64,000 nucleotides of DNA from assembly GCA_003116975.1 (NCBI GenBank), contig BGKB01000006.1:1-64000 (forward strand), given 5' to 3'. The notes beneath the pieces are model-generated. The model saw only the letters and a program-made list of their open reading frames with translations. It was not told where the DNA came from and searched no databases. The first letter of the stretch is position 1. Every line of letters begins with the position of its first letter. Both the position numbers and the translations under genes were made by a program. This document shows, in pieces, positions 39,781 through 50,196 of the stretch. This DNA is from Aurantiochytrium sp. KH105 (Eukaryota; Sar; Bigyra; Thraustochytrida; Thraustochytriidae).

Positions 39781-41480
39781 TATCTCGCGCAAACATCTCC
39801 ACAGTTGGACGATGAACCTTTGGATTCGTGCTGCGTCGTGCTGTGACAGCTGCGGGAATATTCCTACAAAGATGCAGCGAGATTCCTCACCCTTCCACTG
39901 AGACTTAGGTGCGCTGTGTGCGTGAGTCGATACAAACTGCAAGTCGTTTAGAAGGTGGGGGCGCTCCCAGGTTTTCCAGCAACTGCGCCTAATTAACCTT
40001 GGAGCTGACGATGATCGGCGTCTTTGCCTGCATCGACTCACACTCCAGTCGTTAGTAGAAGCTAAAGGTACTCTCAAGTTGTCCTTCCTGCAGCAAGTGA
40101 TGGTCGACGCTTGGCATATTTCGCAAAGGTTTGTGTTTTGGACGAACACCATACTGCAAAAGTTATAGAAGCTGTAGATGCTCCCGAGTTTTCCTCCCTG
40201 CAGAGAGTGATGGATACTGACGACGTTTGGCATCCTTGCCAAAGGATCCTGTTTCGATGGCAAGGCTTTTTACCGATAAATTATCCTTGCTTCGAACCTG
40301 ACCTGACAAGTTCGTTGTCTTTCTGCGCCGTGCGACCAGAATAGTCGGAAGATGTGGAAGTTGTCCGCGAGAAGAACGATGAAAGCGAAGGAGATGAGTC
40401 AACCCAGTTCCCTGGAGAACAAGTTGACGGTTATCCTCCCAGAGAACAAACGAATGAGAAGAAGAAGTCGATTTCACTAAACGTAAGGGAATGTCCGCTT
40501 TGTGGTGGCTAGCATGAAACGGGAAAGCAGATTGCAGCCTCTCACGCTGCTGCTCGGAGGGTGCTTTTCTGTTTGGCGCGTTTCGTGTCAGCTTCGACTC
40601 TACTGGCTTCATTCATCGACTTTGGTCGCCGCCAGGTCTATTCGGCTCAGTGATCCCAGGTCGCGAGCCCGGTCAAGTAGGTTCCTGTTTCGGGAGCGGG
40701 TTCAGGCTTGGCGCAGACATATGGCGAGGCCTTGTGCTGGGTCAAACTCCGCGCGTCCCTACGGCGCGGGTCGATGCGTTGTTCCTGCGCCGTACCCCTT
40801 CGATGCTTCTCATCGAATATCTATCTGTCTCTCTTTGAGCAGCTTCCCCGCCTGACATCAGGTCTTTGGGAAGGTGGATTGATAAGAACCTTCTAAAGTC
40901 CACTTCCTGCGACGTTCACTCGTCCTAAAACTATACCAGCTCGTTCTGATGTAGAGACAAGATTTGCGCTATACGCGGCATGAACTAATGAGCTTGATGA
41001 TGGATTTGTTAGCAACACCGAAGTGATGAGGTCTATACCTCGTTCCAGTGGGAAGGCCCCAAACTGCCAGAATAATCGACAGATCTCAACTTTTACCATC
41101 CCGCGCTGATATCAAGATGGGTTTAATCTTTAGAATGAAGTCAGCAGGCTTCGTGGAAAAGTAAATTATGGAACGACGGTAGGGATATCAAACGCATCTC
41201 GATCTAGATTCAAATTGCCATGGTTGGTTGAGTTTTTTTTGTCAAAAGAATTCTGGATGTTGCACAGATCCATCCTTCAATTTGACAGCGAAGGAAAGGC
41301 TAATTCGATAGATCTGATCAGCTTGACTTGCCTTCTTCTGGATCTGGAGGAATACGTTCGCTTTTTTCGCATTGTTGGTGTCGGCAAGTACAGCAGACGA
41401 GAAATGGTGCAATGTTTGCAACTATGACCTCCATTTCCCGAAAGGTCAGCCAGAGGACACCAACGAGGTGGAGGCTGTGA
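39781..41480. other. Lower-GC region with degenerate repeats, no intact gene
   Basis: The base composition drops compared with the flanks. Only short open stretches exist. One (about 41215-41427, plus) reads a mixed hydrophobic peptide, LLLDLEEYVRFFRIVGVGKY, that looks coding but has no recognisable family. The region also holds the ~110-bp repeat array at 39951-40277. It looks like decayed former coding or mobile DNA; I cannot assign a family. Confidence 0.45.
39951..40277. repeat. Degenerate ~110-bp tandem repeat, three copies
   Basis: Copies begin GAAGGTGGGG (39951), GAAGCTAAAG (40058) and GAAGCTGTAG (40168), a period of 107-110 bases. Copies 2 and 3 align well, including CTGCAG...GTGATG and TTGGCAT...CAAAGG. 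They translate to related peptides: VEAKGTLKLSFLQQVM versus IEAVDAPEFSSLQRVM. Copy 1 is more diverged and aligns mainly over its first 40 bases. Conservation at the peptide level suggests a former protein with ~36-residue repeats, now broken. Confidence 0.6.
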
Positions 41481-43625
41481 GGGCTTGTGACCACGTCGGT
41501 TCGCTTCTCCCATGACCTAGCGACGCAGATGTCCATTGAATCCATGCCTCTCTGGCACGAGCGAGCGAGATACGTCCGACTGGTCGAATCGTCAAGAGCC
41601 GTAGCCTGCTCGTGGCAGATACTTCGCGTCTCTCTCTCTCTCTCTCTCTCTCCTGTCGCTCCGTGGACCACCGTACAGACAGACTCTGAGGGCATCGCTC
41701 GAAACGCGAAAGAGCCCAACTCTTGAGACTCTCGCGCGTGCCGCCAGCTCAACACCGTCCGCACATTCTACGCAGTACCCTACCTCCTCCTCCCCAGTCC
41801 AACAAACAGCCAGACCAACTGGCGGCTGGCTCGTTCCTGCGTGCGGCACGCTGGCCGGTCCACCTCCGCCTGCAGCGCGCATTCATTTAGACATTCACAT
41901 GTGTTAGTGCGCGCGCGCGTGTGTGTGCATGTATTCTGTGCCCTGCGACGCCGCGAGACCTCTTGCATTTGCAGGAGGTATAGCGAGGCCTGTCGCGCGT
42001 GTCCCGCCCGGCCTCGAGCCCGCACGCATCCGATCGATCGATCGATCGATCGATCGATCGATTGATCGATCAATGCCCGCGCCGCGCCGCTGCGATCCTG
42101 AGAGAAAGAAGAAGGCGGAGACGAGGCGAGTCTCGCTCGCTGGCCGCCGCCAAGTCGCCAGCGCCGCGAGCCGGCGCGTCGTTTCCGCGTTTTGCGCTCT
42201 TTAATTTCCTCATCAAAATAGAGTCGTGTCGCCGCCACAGTCCCACGGACCGGCACCTGTCGCCATGCCAGCTGCCGCGGGTTGGAGTGGCGCCAGCGGC
42301 CCTGCCGCAAGGTGCGTGGTACTGTCCGCTGCCGCGCGCAGCAGCGCAGTATTCTCGCGCGGCCCGGCCCCGGGATGCGCAGGATCCTACGTGCTTCGCA
42401 AACTTGAACTTGAACTCGAAGATTGTGCGAGGAGGCGCTTGCTGGCTGCTGCCACTTGGTTCTGCCTTTATTTCGCCGTGCCGGATCTCGCCTAGGACTC
42501 CCTAAAGGCCAACTACGCGTGCCCAGCGTAACCATCCCGCGGCGCTGAACATCTCCGTCTCTCTGCTTTCCTTCTCCCGCAACTGCCGCTTCAGCGCGCC
42601 CCGCAGCCTCTTCGTTTCTGACCCACCCTGGTGCTGTCGTCCACTCTCTCCACAATGCTTTTTCCCTCTCGGATAGGTGTAGTGACGGTGTGATGGATGA
42701 GAAACGAGTTATAGCTTTCAAATTGCCGCGTCGCACCCGCAGCCATGTCAGCGTAGGGCAGCACCACTGCGCGCTTGGCCCCCGCAGCGGCGGCACACAC
42801 CCCCGCCGCCATCTTCGCCGCGCGACCGGCTTTTCCTCGAGGCGGGCGTCCCTGCGCGCCGAACGGAGCGGCGAGGATCGGCCTTCTGCGCGCGGCAGCG
42901 CTCGCTCGCGCGTCCTCGTCCCGCCTCGCTCCGCGCCTCCTTCCGCCAGTGTTGGATGGATTACTCTTTGCGGCTTGCCTGGTTGGGGCTTTCAGCTTCC
43001 AGCCCCGGCGCCTGCAGATCTGAATCGGGTCCGGACCGCAGAGAAATCGAAATCAAATCCAAGCCCGCACCTCGTATCGCATTACACAGCAAGCAAGCTG
43101 CCGCCAGCTTGGGCCAACAATCGGTCCACCATTGCGTTTTCTCCCACCGGTCTTCCGCCATTGCTCGCACGCACGCACAACACACAGCAAGAGCGAGTCC
43201 AAGACTGGCGCTGACCCAAGTGCGAAGAGACCCGTGCATCGACCGTCGCTTCGCATTGCGAGCAAGCAAGCAAAGAGACAAGCGCGAAAGCGCAATCGTA
43301 CGCCCGAAGCAGACTCTGAAACGGGTACCTGCCGAGATCGACACCGAGCGGCAGCCCTGGTCAGGGAGTTTGCAGAAGCGAAACAGCAAAGGCGAGAACG
43401 AAAGCGGGCCCGCATTGGTACCGAGACCTCGTCACAGCGGAACCCTCGCAGCGCGCGGCGGAGAACCTTGAGAACGGACCGCCTGCGCCAGCCTGACAGC
43501 AAACCCGCAAACTCGAGAGCGAGTCAATCGCGAGCGCAGCGACGAATAGAGAAGCAGCGAGCTAGTCACACGCAAGCAAAGAGCAAGAGCAAGGGCAAGT
43601 AGAGAGGTAGCTGGAATCGGGCAGC
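41481..43625. other. GC-rich spacer with microsatellites upstream of the CAG-repeat gene
   Basis: About 2.1 kb with no recognised gene. It contains a TC run at 41629-41652, a CGAT array at 42030-42073 and GCAAG-type repeats near 43255-43275 and 43575-43600. Open frames on both strands are low-complexity shadows. The last few hundred bases are likely promoter and 5' UTR of the gene at 43626. Confidence 0.55.
42030..42073. repeat. CGAT tetranucleotide array
   Basis: About ten tandem CGAT/GATC units, with one T substitution near the end. The unit is self-complementary (GATC/CGAT), so the array can form a hairpin and offers dense GATC sites. Confidence 0.95.
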
Positions 43626-44603
<978 letters not shown>

Positions 44604-44993
44604 ATATCAATGCTTTCTCCCTTCAGGGTTCTGAACACCGGCCATCAGCACGGTCAGCCCCCATGTACTCTACTATGTTATAATCCGATCGCATCAAATT
44701 TATACCTTTCTTTTTCTTTTTAAACTTTTTTTTGTTTCAACCTTGTCCCTTTCGCATTCATGGCATGCTTGAACGCGTCTTGAATCAAGCTCCGAGGTCT
44801 CGCTTCCCTGTCTATGCATGATTTCAGTCGCGTTTCCGCTGATACTCGACCCCAAAACCATTTTCAATTTTTGGAAAATAAGCGAGATGTGGCGTCGCAT
44901 GTCCATTTACGTAGAGTACCTCTCTCCTACGGGCTATGAGACGAAAGGGCTACCATAGTAAATACAAGTTCCAACGAGAGAAATGGCAGTTTC
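44604..44993. other. Convergent 3' spacer
   Basis: About 390 bases between the polyQ gene (plus) and RPF1 (minus). T-rich runs at 44706-44740 suit a 3' end. No gene is recognised. Confidence 0.55.
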
Positions 44994-45893
44994 TTACAGT
45001 GCGAACTTGCGACGCGAGGTCTCTTCCTGCTTGCGCTTGTGGACCCACTCATACTCACCGTGCTCTGTGTCAAAGGCGTCGGCCATGATCCAGCGCATCT
45101 TCATGGTGAATCGAGGCCCGATCTCATGCAATTTTGCCTTTTCGCCCGTCTCAGAAAATTGGTATCGATGATGGCGCACAAAGATAAAGTCGCGCTGGTT
45201 GTGAAAGGTCACCACATTGCGACCGCGGAACTCGGGCTCGTGCTGGAACATGGATCCTAGAAAGCGGCCTACGCGATGGCCCAGACGCGTCTGAAAGCGG
45301 TTGAGAATAATTTCTGGCAAGTGGTCGCTCTTGTTGGCATGTCCACGAATGTCCTTTGCGTGGGTGACGTTGCTGATTTTGAAGAGCATCGTGGGCCCAA
45401 TGGGGAGATGCGCCACGAGCATTTGATTGCAGGCATTTGCCTTTTCGCCGAGGACGAGCAAATGAGTGAACTTTTTGTTGTGCGCCCACTTTTTGATATC
45501 GCTAAGGCCAAAGGTTCGCCGTGGGTAAAAAAAGCTGTTGGGAAACATGAGCATGAGGTCCGAAATGAACTTGAATAGCGAAGAAGACGGGCGCGGGCGC
45601 GTAGTGATCATAATCTTTGGCTTTTTCAGGTTTGCAAAGTACTCCGAAAACTCGTCCTGCTCCTCGTCCGCAAGGACCTCCTCGTCGTCGGGGGCCACGA
45701 CAGTGTTGTCGGCCTCTCGCGTGGAGTCCTGCGTCTTGGGTACCTGTTTGGGCGGGGCATCCTCGCCGAGCTCTTGTGCCTCGCGCTTGCGCTTGAGCTT
45801 GCGCTCCTGCTTGGCCTTTTCCTTGTCCACCTTGAGCTTTTGTCGGATTTGGGCGCGCTTGGCCTTGTTGCGAATGTCATTCACGTGCACCAT
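44994..45893 (-). CDS. RPF1: Ribosome production factor 1 (RPF1, Brix domain)
   Basis: Nucleolar Brix-domain protein needed for 60S ribosomal subunit maturation. The Brix domain begins at KPKIMITTRPRPSSS and covers the rest of the protein. The class-specific stretches HLPIGPTMLFKISNV, PEIILNRFQTRLGHRVGRFL, VVTFHNQRDFIFVRHHRYQF and EIGPRFTMKMRW match RPF1 (BXDC5), and the C-terminus EYEWVHKRKQEETSRRKFAL is nearly diagnostic. The N-terminal ~85 residues are Lys/Arg-rich then acidic, as in orthologues. I choose the ATG at 45893 (MVHVNDIRNKAKRAQ), giving 299 residues, because it fits the orthologue N-terminus. The frame stays open upstream to 46103, but that part is composition-biased. The gene is head to head with 46508-47329, sharing about 615 bases of possible bidirectional promoter. 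Confidence 0.95.
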   Translation of the reverse strand: MVHVNDIRNKAKRAQIRQKLKVDKEKAKQERKLKRKREAQELGEDAPPKQVPKTQDSTREADNTVVAPDDEEVLADEEQDEFSEYFANLKKPKIMITTRPRPSSSLFKFISDLMLMFPNSFFYPRRTFGLSDIKKWAHNKKFTHLLVLGEKANACNQMLVAHLPIGPTMLFKISNVTHAKDIRGHANKSDHLPEIILNRFQTRLGHRVGRFLGSMFQHEPEFRGRNVVTFHNQRDFIFVRHHRYQFSETGEKAKLHEIGPRFTMKMRWIMADAFDTEHGEYEWVHKRKQEETSRRKFAL

Positions 45894-46507
45894 CTTCTCC
45901 GTCTTTACAGCAAAAAGCAAAACCGGACGTTTCCGCCTACCTTCACCGTGGGGTTTTCTCCTCACCGCGTTCGCGCTCCTCCAGACACGTCGCGCCTGCC
46001 TCTGGCTCTGCGCGTACCCTGCCCGCGCGCCGCTCGCTCGCCCGCACCGCGCCGCCGCCAACCACGTTTGCCGGGCTCCGGCCCTCGCGTGGTTCTTCAT
46101 CATATCCTACGGTATTCGTTTTTTCCTCGCTTCGAAACGGTTTCGCCGCAGGACCAAAGTTCTTCCGGCGTTCCATAAAGCGCGGATATCCCAGCTTTCG
46201 TGGGGAGGATAAGACGGAGAAGCGAGAATAAGCTCCGTTGTGCGGGGCAGGGAGGATTCCCCGAGCGGTGTTTCGGCGAGTTGAGCAAGGATCAGGCACG
46301 CTCGCAAACAAAGAGCAAACCAAAGGGAGGAGCGCGAGGTCGGCGGGCGCGGCGGCGGAGGCTGCGTGCAGACCCCACTTGCGGCGGCGGCTGGCACTGG
46401 CCGGGCGGAGATCTCCGTCTCCTGCTCGCGCGTCCCTGGCCTCGCCCTGCCTCTCGGCCGGAGCCCGTTCCTGCTTGCTTGCGAGCGGAGACGCGCTCGA
46501 CTCGACC
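45894..46507. other. Divergent intergenic region, putative bidirectional promoter
   Basis: About 615 bases between RPF1 (minus) and the acidic unknown protein (plus). The middle is lower in GC and the edges are GC-rich. No specific motif can be assigned. Confidence 0.5.
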
Positions 46508-47329
46508 ATGAGCGAGGAAGTCGTCGGCGCCGCCGCTGCCGCCGCCGCCGGCGCCGTCGCCGCGACAACTGCTGCCGTGATGAGCACGAGCTCGAGCACG
46601 AGCACCGAGACCAGCACGACGGGCGCCGACAAGGCCGGCAAGGGCAAGGCAGACACGCTGGCGTCGCTCGTCGGCCAGGACCTGGACGACGAGGACGACG
46701 AGGACGACGAGGACGTTGAGGACGAGGAGGTGGCGCCGAAAAAGCCCAAGGCGGCGGCCGTGGCCCCCGTGCTGCGCGGCGTCGTCAAGGTCAAGGACGG
46801 CAAGCTGACATGGGCCGGGAAGTGGGCCATGTCCAAGGAGCTCTTCGCGGCCAAGGAAACGTCCAAGTTCAAATACACGTATGTGGGCGACGAGAAACGA
46901 CTAAACGCAAAGAAACCACCAAGTGGGCGGTACAGTGGTCACTTCATGCTCAAGGAGAGCGAAGATGACTCGCGCAAAATTGTGGAAAAGAAACTCAAGC
47001 TCAAGTTTACGCCCCGGGAAGGAGCGGACGAGCTCATGGACGTTTCGGGCGCAGGGAAGAACCCCTTTGGGGAGTTCTCGCTTGAAGGTCAGTACTGGCC
47101 AGAACATGGCAAGCTTTCCGTAAACAAAATGTACAAGCCTGCAGACGACGACTACGCTGACGAGGATGACGAGGATGATGAGGGTGCTATTGATGAGGAG
47201 GATCCTGCTGATGTTGCCAAGGAGCTTGCCGATCTTCAGGCTGACGCTGACGAGGACATTGAACTTATCCGCAAGCGTTTGCGAGAGCAAGAGGCCAAGG
47301 ATGCTTCGCGAAAGAAATCAAAGCATTGA
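46508..47329 (+). CDS. Acidic protein with a conserved-looking Gly/aromatic beta domain, function unknown
   Basis: A 273-residue protein from the ATG at 46508 (MSEEVVG). It opens with an Ala/Thr/Ser-rich segment and a DEDDEDDEDVEDEE acidic block. A folded-looking middle, about residues 95-215, follows. It begins LTWAGKWAMSKE and continues with SGRYSGHFMLKE, KKLKLKFTPREG, VSGAGKNPFGEFSLEGQYWPEHG and KLSVNKMYKP. The spacing of Gly and aromatic residues (G-x-Y-x-G-x-F, then G-x-N-x-F-G-x-F-x-L-x-G-x-Y) suggests a small antiparallel beta barrel. It ends with a second acidic block and a basic coiled tail, RKRLREQEAKDASRKKSKH, a possible nuclear signal. Acidic blocks flanking a core are seen in chromatin or nucleolar proteins, but no family is assigned. 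It is divergently placed with RPF1. Confidence 0.7.
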   Translation: MSEEVVGAAAAAAAGAVAATTAAVMSTSSSTSTETSTTGADKAGKGKADTLASLVGQDLDDEDDEDDEDVEDEEVAPKKPKAAAVAPVLRGVVKVKDGKLTWAGKWAMSKELFAAKETSKFKYTYVGDEKRLNAKKPPSGRYSGHFMLKESEDDSRKIVEKKLKLKFTPREGADELMDVSGAGKNPFGEFSLEGQYWPEHGKLSVNKMYKPADDDYADEDDEDDEGAIDEEDPADVAKELADLQADADEDIELIRKRLREQEAKDASRKKSKH

Positions 47330-48226
47330 CCGCCCAAACGCCATTGCGGTGGCCGCTGCCGCTGCTGCTGCCGAAAACCGAGTGCAAATCGCCGAAGCAA
47401 ATTTACTTACGGTCCAGGTAATGATCAGGTGTAAATCAATCGTTCGGGCGATGCAGTTCTGCGACAAAGGCCTAGAGACAGAGCGCTACGCCAATGAAGC
47501 GCACGTGATCGTTCTGTCGTGTTTTTTCTTTCTTTCTCTCACTGCATCGGCTAATCGCGAAGTTGCGGCTCACTGGACCCCACGCACGCGATAAGAGAGT
47601 CCGTGGGGCGCGGCCTCCATTGCCATGCCCGGCACGCAGTGCAACCATCGTTTATTGTCGCGCCTTCCGCCCCTCTTCAAAAAAGTAATAAAATAATTCA
47701 AATGTTTTGTCCCCAGAGTTTTCTTTGCTTTGCTTTGCTTTTTGCTCTGTTTTGTGCTTTGTGCTTTTTGCTTTGCTCGGCCAATGTTGTCAAAAATAAA
47801 ACAAAACAAATAAAAACCAATCTAAGGCAACAAAAGTTTGCCGCGTGGCTGTGGATGGGAACAACCCGGCAGTGCTGAACTGAAGTGAGTCGTTCGTATG
47901 AATGAAAAAAGCACAAATCTAGCGGAGCTCCAAAACGTCTGAAGATGTGCAAATGGTCTCGGCAGCATTTTAGGTAGCTATACTTATCCAAAAAGTTTAC
48001 ATTCATGTGTTTATTTCGTTGAAAAAGAAGGGCCAAAGCCATCATCAGACAGCACTTTTGCAGAACAAAAGGCTGTCTCTGACGTCCATAGGAAGACGTC
48101 CTACGAGCGATCGCGCGATACAACATTTGCGTTGCAACGAGGCGCGCGATGCTCGGTCACAGGGGAGGGGGGCATGTCTATCTAATTTGGCGATGAAGGC
48201 AGAACAAGGATTGACGAAGAACCTGT
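47330..48226. other. Convergent spacer with CTTTG repeats
   Basis: About 900 bases between the acidic protein (plus) and the ATP-grasp gene (minus). It contains a CTTTG/GTGCTTT run at 47722-47780 followed by A-rich sequence. No gene is recognised. Confidence 0.6.
47722..47780. repeat. CTTTG/TTTGTGC imperfect repeat
   Basis: Repeated TTTGC and TTTGTGC words, akin to the run at 38937-38976. Confidence 0.8.
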
Positions 48227-49747
48227 TCACGCTTCGAGACCCTTGCACTCGGGAGTCTCCTTGAGCTCCTTGCGGAGTTCATCCGAGGTCATGTCCGGGG
48301 TAGAGGACGCAGACGAAGCGGGATTGATCTCGTCTTCGTCCTCCTTGCGCTCATGGATGTCAGTCTCGCTTCCGACAGACTCACGGCGAATCTTGATCTC
48401 GGTCTCAGCCACAAGGCGCTGGACGAGGTCAATGGCGTTCTGTGCAGTGTCGACCTTGACAATAAACTCGCCAAGCCAGACGGGGAAGCCGGTATCGCTG
48501 CCCACGACGTAGTCGCCAGCCTTGTAGTAGCTCATGGAGCTGAAGACACCGGGGGTCTTGCGCAGACGCTCCGGGAAGGAAGCGTCGAGGAGAGTGCCGG
48601 TCTGCTCGCAGGTAAAAGAGAAGTCCGCCATGCCGCAACGCGGGGCGGAAACGGGCGGGTTGACAGGCACGCCCATGGACAAAAGGAATGAGTTGGCGAA
48701 CATGTCGACATTGTGAACAGTTTCGTGGAAGAGCTGGACGTTGCCGCCACCGACGCGAGCATTGCACTCGATGAGGCGCGGGCCCTCGGTAGTGAGAATG
48801 GACTCGACGTGGAAGGCACCCTGGGTAAATCCGAGCGCGCGGATCACATCAACCGTGTACTCCTCGAGAGCCGCGACGTCCTTTGCCGGGAAAACAGAGG
48901 GGCAGTTGGAACCAGTCTCGAGAAAGTAGGGCGCAAGGCACTCCCAGTTGTCCGACGTGGCCATGAAGCGGGGCTCGCCATCAGCCATGATGACGTCGAC
49001 GTCGAACTCGGGTCCGACAAGGAGCTGCTCGACGAGCACGGTGTTGCTCATGCCGTGCGAGGAGAGCGCCCAGTTGGACTTGAGGTCCTCCTCGATCTTG
49101 GCAAAGGCGTCGCAGGCCTCTTCGAGGGAATTGGCACGGAAGACGCCGCAGGAGCCAGCACCGCTCGACGGCTTAATGATGAGCGGGAAGCCTACGTGCT
49201 CGGTGACCTTGGCGAGCTCCGACTGGGAGGCCGCGACGCCGGAGCGGGGCATGGGGATGCCGGCGGCACGGCAGCGCTCGCGGGTGGCGCCCTTGTCGCG
49301 GGCGGCCACAAAGGCCTCCTTGGGGTTCGATGCGAGGCCGAGGTAGTTTGCGACGGCGGCGGCGGTGACGATGCCCTGCTCGTAGGGGCTGTGGACACCG
49401 TCGACGCGAATGTCAGCCTCATCGAGGGCCTTTTGCACAAGAGCGCCGACATCATTGGACTCGAAGGGGGCGAAAACAGCTGCGTCCATGAGTCCCTTGT
49501 CTGCGAAGACGGACACGAGCTTCTCCTCGGGGGAGGAGAAGAGGGCGACAAGGCGGACACCGTGGTCACGGACCCAGCGTACCTTACTGGCGAGGTTCTC
49601 GCTCATCATGGGCACGCCGGCTGCGCAGACCCAGAGCACGGTCTTTCCATTGAGGGCCTGGAGCCTCGCCTGCTGTGTTTCCTCATCGGCGCGGTTCTCC
49701 GCGAGGAGCGCGTCGCGCGTCTGGACTTCGTCGTTCATGGCGGCCAT
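48227..49747 (-). CDS. ATP-grasp ligase, carnosine-synthase/carboxylase-like
   Basis: Probable ATP-grasp carboxylate-amine ligase of 506 residues. After a short charged N-terminus, a Rossmann-like pre-ATP-grasp domain begins at GKTVLWVCAAG. The ATP-grasp fold covers about 150-380: IIKPSSGAGSCGVF (Lys192 and the small-residue loop), VLVEQLLVGPEFDVDVIM (Glu240), then RLIECNARVGGG, carrying the metal and phosphate residues Glu327, Asn329 and Arg331. This order matches the carnosine synthase/biotin carboxylase/CPSase-L superfamily. EFDVDVIM and LFHETVHNVDMFANSFLLSMG are closest in style to the amino-acid dipeptide ligase group. A C-terminal domain holds a YYKAGDYVVGSDTGFPVWLGEF segment, then a charged tail. 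The start is the ATG at 49747; a second Met three codons on (MNDEV) is possible. The substrate cannot be read from sequence. It has no biotin or carbamoyl partner domain. Confidence 0.85.
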   Translation of the reverse strand: MAAMNDEVQTRDALLAENRADEETQQARLQALNGKTVLWVCAAGVPMMSENLASKVRWVRDHGVRLVALFSSPEEKLVSVFADKGLMDAAVFAPFESNDVGALVQKALDEADIRVDGVHSPYEQGIVTAAAVANYLGLASNPKEAFVAARDKGATRERCRAAGIPMPRSGVAASQSELAKVTEHVGFPLIIKPSSGAGSCGVFRANSLEEACDAFAKIEEDLKSNWALSSHGMSNTVLVEQLLVGPEFDVDVIMADGEPRFMATSDNWECLAPYFLETGSNCPSVFPAKDVAALEEYTVDVIRALGFTQGAFHVESILTTEGPRLIECNARVGGGNVQLFHETVHNVDMFANSFLLSMGVPVNPPVSAPRCGMADFSFTCEQTGTLLDASFPERLRKTPGVFSSMSYYKAGDYVVGSDTGFPVWLGEFIVKVDTAQNAIDLVQRLVAETEIKIRRESVGSETDIHERKEDEDEINPASSASSTPDMTSDELRKELKETPECKGLEA

Positions 49748-49912
49748 CCTTTCTTTAGTCTGTGTGGCTCTGCTGCTGCAGCTGGCTTCTTTGCTGCTAG
49801 CGCGGCGGTAGACCGTTTTAGCAGGCCCACTCAGTCGCGAGCGTGTGGATCAGACTCTGCTCGCGCGCTCGCTTCGTCTGCTCGCTCGCTGCAGCTTGGT
49901 TCGCCTGTCGAT

Positions 49913-49913
<1 letters not shown>

Positions 49914-49942
<29 letters not shown>
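49914..49942. repeat. GCTT tetranucleotide array
   Basis: About seven tandem copies of GCTT, about 170 bases upstream of the ATP-grasp gene start. Confidence 0.93.
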
Positions 49943-49944
<2 letters not shown>

Positions 49945-50078
49945 TTGCTTCGCGTGGGCGCGTCTCTCGATCAGGCGCGCGGCCGTCTTGGGTTTCAGGT
50001 TTTGCTGGACCCGCCCTCGGCGCTCCTTTGCCCGCCTCTCCTTTTGTTCCTCCTCTCCTTTCCCTCCTTCCTTTTTTC

Positions 50079-50196
<118 letters not shown>

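Noticed and set aside
38822-39802. Several 120-260-residue open frames in GC-rich DNA
   Set aside because: All frames are open because of very high GC; the peptides are Arg/Ala/Ser-rich and mutually overlapping.
40168-40344. Chromodomain-like resemblance (RILFRWQGF) suggesting an LTR-type element fossil
   Set aside because: The resemblance is a few residues only. No other element part or terminal repeat was seen, and the ~110-bp tandem repeat explains the similarity to its neighbour better.
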